The position numbers were made by a program, and so were the translations under genes. From Fidelibacterota bacterium (GTDB taxonomy: Bacteria; Marinisomatota; Marinisomatia; Marinisomatales; TCS55), in the NCBI GenBank assembly GCA_002717765.1, contig PBCB01000043.1, positions 1-36,187 on the forward strand: a stretch of DNA of 36,187 bases, read 5' to 3'. The notes under the pieces were generated by a model. It was given only the letters and a program-made list of their open reading frames with translations. It did no database searches and was not told where the DNA came from. This document shows positions 26,895 through 35,000 of the stretch, one piece after another (position 1 is the stretch's first letter; each line of letters opens with the position of its first letter).

Positions 26895-27440
26895 TCATAA
26901 ATAATTTTTCAAATTTTTTTTAAGTATTTTAATTGCACGGTATATTTGATTTTCTACCGTGCGAATACTTATATCTAGTGTTTCAGCAATATCTGTATTT
27001 GATAATCCTTCAATACGACTCAAAATAAAAACATGACGGCATTTCTCTGGTAGTTCATTATTTACAACTTTTTGTATTTGTTCCTCTAATGAGTCTGCTA
27101 AAGTATTGGACTCTGGATTATCATAATGAGATTCACTATTTATTGGTATAGTGGATTCATGTCTTTGGCGTACTTCAATATGACGAAAATGGTCATAGCA
27201 AAGGTTTGTACTTATTCGAGCAATCAATGAAAAAAAAGATTTATTTGGTTTTAGTTTTGATCTTGTTTTCCATACCCTTAAAAATGTTTCTTGGGTAATA
27301 TCTTCTGCAATATCAGTATCTTGTATTTTATATAAAACAAATCGAAATAAAGAGTCATGATAGTTGTAAAAAATTTGTTTAAATGCTTTTTTATCTGAAG
27401 ATTTTACTTTTTCTAATAATGATGATTCTTTTTTTATCAT
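26895..27440 (-). CDS. ECF RNA polymerase sigma factor (FecI-like)
   Basis: 181 residues with sigma region 2 (AFKQIFYNYHDSLFRFV and DIAEDITQETFLRVW) and region 4 (LPEKCRHVFILSRIEGLSNTDIAETL, then SIRTVENQIYRAIKIL, a helix-turn-helix). It directs RNA polymerase to the promoters of its regulon, probably including the receptor downstream. Held by the adjacent FecR-like protein. The 132-bp gap to the divergent hydrolase gene contains an inverted repeat and is very AT-rich. Confidence 0.95.
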   Translation of the reverse strand: MIKKESSLLEKVKSSDKKAFKQIFYNYHDSLFRFVLYKIQDTDIAEDITQETFLRVWKTRSKLKPNKSFFSLIARISTNLCYDHFRHIEVRQRHESTIPINSESHYDNPESNTLADSLEEQIQKVVNNELPEKCRHVFILSRIEGLSNTDIAETLDISIRTVENQIYRAIKILKKNLKNYL

Positions 27441-27484
27441 ATTTAATTAAACATTTAAAAATATTAAAAATAGTAATGATAAAA

Positions 27485-27513
27485 TATTAATAATTATAAA
27501 TTTATTATTAATA
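27485..27513. promoter_or_regulatory. 10-bp inverted repeat in the sigma / hydrolase divergent region
   Basis: TATTAATAAT and ATTATTAATA are perfect inverted arms separated by TATAAATTT, lying 45 bp upstream of the sigma gene and 60 bp upstream of the hydrolase gene. It may be an operator for one or both genes. The very high A+T makes a chance match possible. Confidence 0.35.
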
Positions 27514-27561
27514 GTATATGATTTTTATAGAACAACTTACAGTTTAATAACAAATTTTATT

Positions 27562-27566
27562 AAGGA
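27562..27566 (+). promoter_or_regulatory. Shine-Dalgarno before the hydrolase gene
   Basis: AAGGA lies 6 nt before the ATG at 27573 and fixes that start; the second in-frame ATG (residue 11) has no such site. Confidence 0.6.
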
Positions 27567-27572
27567 CATTTA

Positions 27573-28838
27573 ATGGATTTACATAGGTACAAATATTCTG
27601 GAATGGCCATAACAGATTATAATTTTAATCTTCCATTAGACTATAAGAATAAAGACGGTGAAAAAATCTCTATTTTTGCTAGAGAAATTTTGAGAGAAGA
27701 ACATGAAAACAAATCAATTCCATATTTAGTCTTCTTTCAAGGCGGTCCAGGATATGAATCACCAAGACCTATAACAGACTCTGGCTGGGTAAAAAGAGCA
27801 AGTCAAGATTATAAGGTTTTATTATTAGACCAAAGAGGGACGGGGTTAAGTACGCCAATTTCAGGAGATTCTTTGCCTAATATGAGTGATCCTGAATTAG
27901 CAGATTATTTGACCTTTTTCAGAGCAGATAATATCGTTAGAGATGCTGAAATGATTAGAGAGCAACTTGTCGGCAATAATAAATGGTCTGTACTTGGTCA
28001 AAGTTTTGGTGGATTTTGCGCTACTCACTACTTATCATTTTATCCTGATAGTTTAGATAAGGTATTTATCACAGGGGGCATTCCTCCATTGAACGCCCAT
28101 CCCGATGATATATATCGATCAACATATAAAAGAGTAATCGAAAAAAATAAATTATTCTATGAGATGTTTCCTAAGGCAAAAATAAAAGCTAGAAAAATAG
28201 CAGATTATTTGATTGAAAATAAAGTTTATCTACCTGATGGCGATGAATTATCGGTAGAGAGATTTCAACAACTTGGTCTAAATCTTGGATTTAGCGATGG
28301 AATGGCAACGCTAAATTTTTTATTTGAAAAAGCTTTTATAAATAAAAAAATATCTTACACTTTTTTAAAAAATATTTTATCATTGCAAACCTTTGATACC
28401 AATCCAATTTTCACTATTCTGCATGAAGCATGTTATGCGCAAGGGTTCTCTACAAATTGGTCAGCACAACGAATTTTAAATGAATACGATGAGTTTTCAA
28501 TAGATAAAAAAGATGAGATATTTTTTACTGGAGAAATGCTATTTCCATGGATGTTAGATAGCTATAAAGCATTAAAACCATTTAAAGGTGCAGCAGATAT
28601 ATTAGCAGTAAAAAGTGACTGGCCAGCATTATATAATGAAAATAATCTTAGAAAAAATAAGGTTCCCATAGCTGCTGCTGTATACACAAATGATATGTAT
28701 GTAGATAGAGAATATTCTATGAGTTTAGCAAAAATAATACCAAATATTAGCATTTGGGAGACTAAATCTTTTGAACATAATGCATTGCGTAGCAATGGTA
28801 AAAAGGTATTAGATTTACTTTTTACGCGGATAACATAA
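27573..28838 (+). CDS. Alpha/beta hydrolase, proline iminopeptidase-like (S33 family)
   Basis: 421 residues. The oxyanion motif QGGPG (56-60), LLLDQRGTGLS, the nucleophile elbow GQSFGG (Ser144), the likely acid Asp374 and the catalytic His402 in SFEHNALR make a complete triad. The family removes N-terminal proline or other residues from short peptides. No signal peptide is seen, so it acts in the cytoplasm. It is longer than classical short Pip enzymes and fits the S33 group of about 420-430 residues. It is divergent from the sigma gene and 36 bp before the lipoprotein gene, with which it may be co-transcribed. Confidence 0.88.
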   Translation: MDLHRYKYSGMAITDYNFNLPLDYKNKDGEKISIFAREILREEHENKSIPYLVFFQGGPGYESPRPITDSGWVKRASQDYKVLLLDQRGTGLSTPISGDSLPNMSDPELADYLTFFRADNIVRDAEMIREQLVGNNKWSVLGQSFGGFCATHYLSFYPDSLDKVFITGGIPPLNAHPDDIYRSTYKRVIEKNKLFYEMFPKAKIKARKIADYLIENKVYLPDGDELSVERFQQLGLNLGFSDGMATLNFLFEKAFINKKISYTFLKNILSLQTFDTNPIFTILHEACYAQGFSTNWSAQRILNEYDEFSIDKKDEIFFTGEMLFPWMLDSYKALKPFKGAADILAVKSDWPALYNENNLRKNKVPIAAAVYTNDMYVDREYSMSLAKIIPNISIWETKSFEHNALRSNGKKVLDLLFTRIT

Positions 28839-28874
28839 GTTTTATTATATTGATCTGAGGTATTTTTAACTAAT

Positions 28875-29858
28875 ATGCAAAAAAGTATACAAAAAAATAT
28901 TTTTTATGGTTTTTGTTTTATTATATTATTTGCTGGTTGCTCATCGATGAAGCCAGTGCAGTATCCAGAGGTAATTTATAATTACAGACAACCCTTAGTT
29001 TCTGTGACCTATGAGTATGGTGAAATAGATATTGATATCCCTATTGTCTTTCCTGGGTTAGTACCAAATGAATTATCTTTTGAGGTTTATGCCAAGGGTG
29101 ATAGTATTCACCCATTATTGACTGTTAAAAGTCAACCAACGGATTTGATGAAGGTTTTTTTACCACAAGGTGTACTTGGCGTTGATACAAAAAATAATTT
29201 TATTAAGATTATACCGCATCATCCTGACTTTGTAAGTCTGAAGGTACCATTTTTTGGTATAGACTTTGGCAGCATCGTTCTTGATCCAGTGCACATAGTT
29301 CAGCAGCCACTAGATGTTATTGGTATAGTCTCGAATAGACTCACGGATGACCCTCTAAATGAGGTGGATGTATCTCTCTATATGAAAGATAAACTTTTGC
29401 AAAAAGTATATTCAAATGAAAAAGGGGAGTATTCTTTAACTCTTCCTGGAGAGTTTAAGGATCAGGAGTTTTTACGTATTATTGCAGGAGAAAAGTTAAT
29501 ATTTGCACCCTTTCGAAAAGACATTAGTTTTAAAAAAACTAAAAAGCTTATCGTAAATATTGGGCTTGGTCCAAGTCAAGATCTTGCAGACCTAGGGAAC
29601 CTTTATATCACAAATAAGAATAATGTTCATTTTAGAGATAAACCTCATATTGGAGGTACGACACTATTTCTTTTGCCAGAGGGAGAACCTATTGCAGTTG
29701 AACAGGTTTCAAAAGGTCTATATTATGGTACAATAGAGATTCTTGTATCTTCAGGTAAGAGTGTAAAAATGAGTGGATGGTTAGAAAGAGAAGATACAGA
29801 TCTTTTATTTTTCGAGAATATTTTTAAAGAGGAAGATGAAAATGACCAAACTCTTTAA
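28875..29858 (+). CDS. Lipoprotein with carboxypeptidase-regulatory-like and SH3-like regions
   Basis: 327 residues. A lipobox LFAGC places the lipidated Cys at residue 22. Residues about 145-195 (VIGIVSNRLTDDPLNEVDVSLY to NEKGEYSLTLP) look like a carboxypeptidase-regulatory beta-sandwich, and about 245-310 (LYITNKNNVHFRDKPHIGGTT to SGWLERE) like a bacterial SH3 domain, which often binds peptidoglycan. I know no named family for the whole protein. It should sit in the periplasm or outer membrane. The next gene starts before its stop (17-nt overlap), which points to one operon of surface proteins. Confidence 0.78.
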   Translation: MQKSIQKNIFYGFCFIILFAGCSSMKPVQYPEVIYNYRQPLVSVTYEYGEIDIDIPIVFPGLVPNELSFEVYAKGDSIHPLLTVKSQPTDLMKVFLPQGVLGVDTKNNFIKIIPHHPDFVSLKVPFFGIDFGSIVLDPVHIVQQPLDVIGIVSNRLTDDPLNEVDVSLYMKDKLLQKVYSNEKGEYSLTLPGEFKDQEFLRIIAGEKLIFAPFRKDISFKKTKKLIVNIGLGPSQDLADLGNLYITNKNNVHFRDKPHIGGTTLFLLPEGEPIAVEQVSKGLYYGTIEILVSSGKSVKMSGWLEREDTDLLFFENIFKEEDENDQTL

Positions 29859-30573
29859 ATTGTTAATATTTATAATTTTATTAAGTGTGCAAGCATTTCC
29901 TCAAAATATTTCAAGGTTAAAAGCAAAAAAAGAAAGAGAAAGACAAAAAAGATTGAAATCTATCGAGCAAGAAGTTCTTGAACAAACCCCAGAAGTTGAT
30001 TCATTGACGGTAACTATTCAAGATGATGAGCTTGTTAATGTTCCAATAGTTAAATCTGAAGAGGAGCTAGTTGATTCTTTAGTATTTGAACTACGAAAAA
30101 TGCCAAAGAAGGTAATTGAAAAGAAAGCTTTAATATCTAATGTAAACCTTACCATCAATACTATTCCTGAAAATGTTGATATCAGTTTAGATGGGAATGT
30201 TTTAGGTAAAACACCAATTTCTGGAAAAAAAATATCCTCTGGTAATCACACATTTCTTATTCAAAAAGATGGGTATGCTCCAATCTCATATGATATAAAT
30301 GTTAATCCGTCAAAAGCGGTCAGCCTTGATTTTTTTATGAATCCTGTTTATGATATAAAGTTTAAAACTGATGAGGTGGGACTCACTTTTGAATTAAATA
30401 ATAAGCATCGCTGGACAGAAGACATAGTCCGCATGCAATTAGAGGCAGGAGATCATTCTCTTCGAGTTTATAAATTTGGGGAAATAATTGATGAGCAAAT
30501 CATCAATGCTGACCAGCCCCTCACCTTTCAATATTATCTAAAAAAAGGTACTGTTGCTAAGCCAGGAATATAA
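29842..30573 (+). CDS. Secreted PEGA-domain protein
   Basis: 243 residues from the ATG at 29842, which has AGGA 8 nt upstream; an ATG at 29836 is only 2 nt from that site. A signal peptide (LFKLLIFIILLSVQAFPQ) is followed by a charged, probably coiled stretch (RLKAKKERERQKRLKSIEQE), and a PEGA domain at about 105-170 (LTINTIPENVDISLDGNVLG, TPISGKKISSGNHTFLIQK). PEGA domains are small surface or periplasmic beta modules of unclear function, often linked to cell-envelope proteins. It lies inside the operon, 2 nt before the next gene. Confidence 0.82.
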   Translation: MTKLFKLLIFIILLSVQAFPQNISRLKAKKERERQKRLKSIEQEVLEQTPEVDSLTVTIQDDELVNVPIVKSEEELVDSLVFELRKMPKKVIEKKALISNVNLTINTIPENVDISLDGNVLGKTPISGKKISSGNHTFLIQKDGYAPISYDINVNPSKAVSLDFFMNPVYDIKFKTDEVGLTFELNNKHRWTEDIVRMQLEAGDHSLRVYKFGEIIDEQIINADQPLTFQYYLKKGTVAKPGI

Positions 30574-30575
30574 TA

Positions 30576-31469
30576 ATGAAATTTCTTTTAGCATTATTTA
30601 TGTGTATTGCACTACTATTTGGGAAAGATACTTCTCCATCAATATTAATTCTTAATGAATATGATTCTAGTATTGGAGAGATACAGTTATCAGAATATTT
30701 TCCTAATAAAAATTTTATAGATGGGGAAGATACTTCTCCTTTTTTGAGTTCTTTAGATAGTATGTATAACCCTGCTTCTGGTAGGATGTCACTTATTCGT
30801 TCTATGGGTGAAGATTTTGATGTTGACTATGTTTTATTTCATCAAATAATAAATGATAGTTCTAGATTTATGCTTGAAGGTCAAATGTTTAACACAAAAT
30901 CTGGAGGGTTAATACACAGGAGAATAGTTGATATAACCAACTACTATAAAGGGCAAATGAATGAACTTAAACTTTGGATAGGTGATGTATTTAAAGAAAT
31001 TGATAAAGATTGGATAGATTATAGAAAATTAATTCTTTTTAATGACCCTGAGGATATTGTTCAGGATAAAACACCTCAAGGGGCAATGGCAAGATCTTTT
31101 ATGGTTCCAGGCTGGGGTCAATTTTATTCAGATGAGTACAATGCAGGGGTAATGTTTTCTGGATTAGAGGCAACGCTTCTCAGTACAGTGCTACTAAGCT
31201 ATTTAAGCTATAATAAATCCGTAAAAGGGCTTAAAAAATATACCAAATTGTATGAAGAGTCATCTGAACAGATTGAATTTGATGAATATAAATCTCGTGC
31301 AGAAAGTGAATGGGATAAACATAAGATCTATAACTCTGCAATGATTTATGCAGGGATTACGGCTGGATCAATTTGGGTTGTGAATGGTATACATGCATAT
31401 ATTGTTGGGCCTCGTCCCAAGAAAGATATAATTCAAAAATGGGACATTACTTCTCCAAATTCTAACTAA
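30576..31469 (+). CDS. DUF5683-like envelope protein
   Basis: 297 residues. An N-terminal signal peptide (FLLALFMCIALLFG) precedes a soluble region that may bind the neighbours. Near residue 170 the block ARSFMVPGWGQFYSDEYNAG is the hallmark of DUF5683-type proteins found widely in FCB bacteria, followed by two hydrophobic segments (about 190-210 and 260-280), probably in a membrane. The function of this family is not established. It is 2 nt after the PEGA gene and 9 nt before the cohesin-like lipoprotein gene. Confidence 0.78.
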   Translation: MKFLLALFMCIALLFGKDTSPSILILNEYDSSIGEIQLSEYFPNKNFIDGEDTSPFLSSLDSMYNPASGRMSLIRSMGEDFDVDYVLFHQIINDSSRFMLEGQMFNTKSGGLIHRRIVDITNYYKGQMNELKLWIGDVFKEIDKDWIDYRKLILFNDPEDIVQDKTPQGAMARSFMVPGWGQFYSDEYNAGVMFSGLEATLLSTVLLSYLSYNKSVKGLKKYTKLYEESSEQIEFDEYKSRAESEWDKHKIYNSAMIYAGITAGSIWVVNGIHAYIVGPRPKKDIIQKWDITSPNSN

Positions 31470-31478
31470 AATAAAAAC

Positions 31479-32039
31479 TTGAGTCGGTTCTTTTTATTTA
31501 TTTCACTTTTTCTTTTATCAAACTGTACTATTTATGAGAAGGAGTTAGATAATCCGAATGATAATAATGCCAATGAGGAAATCGGAGTATATCCTCCGTC
31601 CGTAGTTTTTTTCCCAAAAGAGCAAACAAAAACAATGTCTGATACTATTTCATTAGGTGCTTACATTGTATTTTCTGATACATCAACAATTTCATTTTCA
31701 GGTACACATTTAAATATAGAATATAATAACTCTTTGTTGGAGATTGATTCGATAGCTCCAGGTTGGATAGGTCCTGGAAGTTTAACAGACTCAAATCAAA
31801 CTACACCCCTTTTTACATATACAGAAAATCAAGGCATATTAGATATATACGCATATTATTTAAGTACAAGTGATATATCAATTGATAGTCTGACCCATAT
31901 TGCAGAGATATGGTTTAAGCCATTATCCGCTGGAGAGAGTACTGTCCAGTATGATACATCCCAGTGTCAAATCATAAAATATGATGAGTCAATAATCCCT
32001 ATAAATGGTGTTAGAGATGCTTCTATTAAAGTTCAATGA
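31479..32039 (+). CDS. Cohesin-like lipoprotein
   Basis: 186 residues from a TTG start; no ATG precedes the lipobox LLSNC (lipidated Cys16), so TTG is the best start. After a low-complexity linker (NPNDNNANEE), residues about 50-185 read as a cohesin-type beta-sandwich (TISLGAYIVFSD, GTHLNIEYNNSLLEIDSIAPG, IAEIWFKPLSAGESTVQYD). In other bacteria such domains bind dockerins of secreted proteins; here it could anchor a partner at the surface. Its TGA overlaps the ATG of the giant gene (ATGA), so the two are made together. Cohesin family is a shape-based guess. Confidence 0.68.
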   Translation: MSRFFLFISLFLLSNCTIYEKELDNPNDNNANEEIGVYPPSVVFFPKEQTKTMSDTISLGAYIVFSDTSTISFSGTHLNIEYNNSLLEIDSIAPGWIGPGSLTDSNQTTPLFTYTENQGILDIYAYYLSTSDISIDSLTHIAEIWFKPLSAGESTVQYDTSQCQIIKYDESIIPINGVRDASIKVQ

Positions 32040-35000
32040 TAAATAAACATATTTTACTGCTTATATTTTTTTCTAGTTTAATTCGTGCTGATGTTATATT
32101 TACAGAAAGTTTTGATAATAATGGTGTTTGGCCAAATGGTTGGACATTTGATGAGTATATAGATCCAGAAACTGGAGAAGTATTAACGACCGGATCTGGG
32201 CTTCATAATTGGAGAGTAGCATCAACTTACCAAGATTCAGATGATGGATTTACGCCACCAGCGGCCCTATTTTTTTATTGGCCAAGAATACCTCGTCCTT
32301 TACTACCTACTGGACAATCTGCGTTAGATACTTGGTATGAATTAAGTCTACAAAGCCCTGATATTGATGTTGGTGATAATAGTGCTGTCATGGTAGAATT
32401 TACAATAACGTTAGACTACTGGACTGATCCTACTGCCCATATTAATGGAATGATAATAGAAGCTGATGGTGGAAGTGGTTGGTCTGAGATGCTAAAATAT
32501 GAAGTCGGTGGTTTAGGTGCAGGTGAAGATTTTGACACAAATCTTAGGACTGAAACTTTTGTAGTGGAAATTGAATCAGGGATATTAAAAATTAGGTGGC
32601 GAGCATATGGAACAGATTCATATTATATAGATACTTGGATTATAGATAATATTAAAGTAATTACCTTGCCTAAGCTTTCGTCAGTTAATATAGAATCAAA
32701 TAATGAATCAGATAATCAAACAGCTATTGAGGGTAATGATGTAACATTATCATTCACTAGTGAACAGACATTATTACCAGGTAATGAGGGTACTTATGTC
32801 CAGATTAATGGGTTTGAGACAGTGGTAACTCCACTAGGTAATAATTCATATAGTTCTATTTATACTGTAAGCGATTTAGATGCCGATGGACCAATAACAT
32901 TCTCAATTGATTTTACATCGCAAGATGGATCTATAGATGGTTCAACTGTTAATAGTACTACAGATAATAGTAGAGTAACTATTGATAGAACACCCCCGCC
33001 ACCATTTGATGTAGCAGAAAGTGTATCAACTCTTGGTGGAAATATTTTTGCTGGAAAATGGAATAGTACTAATACTGCGCTAGAGCTGGAAGTAAACGTT
33101 CCTGAAGATTCTGCTGTGATTGACTTTAATTATTTCCAAGGTAATTCAATCTCTTTTGATGGCTCAGATGATAGAGTAACAGTAATTGGAAATTCAATTC
33201 ACCAATTCTCAAATCAACTAACAGTTGAAGCATGGATCAAGCCAAATAGCACTGATCAAGATAATTATAGAGGAATAATTAGCTTTGGTCAGGATGGCGA
33301 CTTACAATATGGTTTTGGGTATGCTTTCTATGCTACTGGCTGGCGGTTTTTTATTATAACTTCTGATAATTCTGTTGAACAATGGACAAGTTTACCATAT
33401 GCCTCAGCTCCAGCTGGGCAGTGGACTCATTTAGCAGCAACATATGATGGAGTTAATTTAAAATTATATAAGAATGGGTCTTTGGCTGAAGAAAAAGAGA
33501 TAACAGGGGATATAGTATGGCCTAGCAATCCAGCAGATTTGCAAATAGGTTCATTTAATAAAGGAAATACGGATTATTATTTTAGTGGGTACATTGATGA
33601 GATTCGATTATGGAACACAGTACGAACAGGCCCTCAGATAAAGGGTAATAAATCAATTAATCTTGAAGGAACTGAAACGGGATTAGTGAGTTATTGGAAG
33701 GCAGATGAATCTTCGGGTCTTACATTAAATGATCAAACTTCAAACCAGATCAATGGTACACTTAATGGGGCTACTTTTGTAACTCTTAATTCGCCAATTA
33801 ATTTTTCTACTCCAGTCTATGATAATACTGTCATAATTGGATCAAAATATCAACTTCGAACTAAAATAGGCTCTAATGATTTTCAGGCATTTGATGATTT
33901 GCAAGAGATTACAAATGCTGATTTTAATGCAACGACAAAAACTATTTCTGGTACTGCAACTACCTTTACAAGTGTAACTGGATATCAGCATAATGAGACC
34001 GCATTGATCTCTGCTTTATTATTTGATCAGTCAGGTAATTTTTCACTGGGTGACACAAGTGCCATGAGTTTAGAGATAGATCTTATTGCAAATGACCCAA
34101 CCTCTGTTAATATTACTTCGAATAACACGAATTCATCTTATGCTAAGATAGATGATATAGTTACGATAACTATGTCCTATGATGAAGATATAGCAACAAC
34201 AACAACAACAATTGAAAACAATAGTGCTATGGATACAGATCTTGGCAGCGAACAGTTTAAGGCAGAGTATACGCTTGTTGGCACGGAGCCAGAAGGTGTA
34301 CTAGACTTTACCATAGATGCTCTAGATTATATGGGAAACCCTGGAAGCTATAGTCTGACTACAGATGGGTCCCAGGTTACTTTTGATAAAACCCCTCCGG
34401 AACTTACATCTGTAAATATATCTTCAAACAATGCTGACACTGCTTGGGCAAAGGTTAGTGATTCTATTAGTATAGCATTTACATCCAGCGAGGCTATATC
34501 TTTATCAAGCTATTCAATTAATCTTGATGGAGTCGATGATTATATACAATTACCAGAAAATATAGTTTCATCTTATACAGATTTTACCTTTATGTGCAGG
34601 TTTAGAACAGATAATAATAATGGTTGGGCTAGGTTGATGGACTTTGGGTCAGGTACTGGAATAAATATGTTTCTTACAACAAGCTATAGTGGAACAAACA
34701 AACCCAGGTTTGCTATAAAAAAATCAGGTGGTGGTGAGCAGCAGCTGACAGCAACTACAGCTTTAAATCAAGGACAATGGTATAATATTGCTTTTACGAT
34801 TGACAATAGCACTAGTACTGGGAAGCTATATATTGATGGCGAGTTAGTTGCAGAAAATAACTCTATGACAAATACTCCAAGCGATCTAGGAAATACTTGT
34901 TGTAACTATTTTGGAAAATCACAATATAATGATCCGTATTTTGATGGTTTATTGGATAATGTGAGTATGTGGAACATCCCATTAACACAAGTTCAAATTC

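Noticed and set aside
29842..32039. Gliding/type IX secretion cluster
   Set aside because: PEGA, DUF5683-like and cohesin-like proteins are suggestive of FCB envelope genes, but no Por or Gld component is recognisable, and the end of the giant protein is outside the window.
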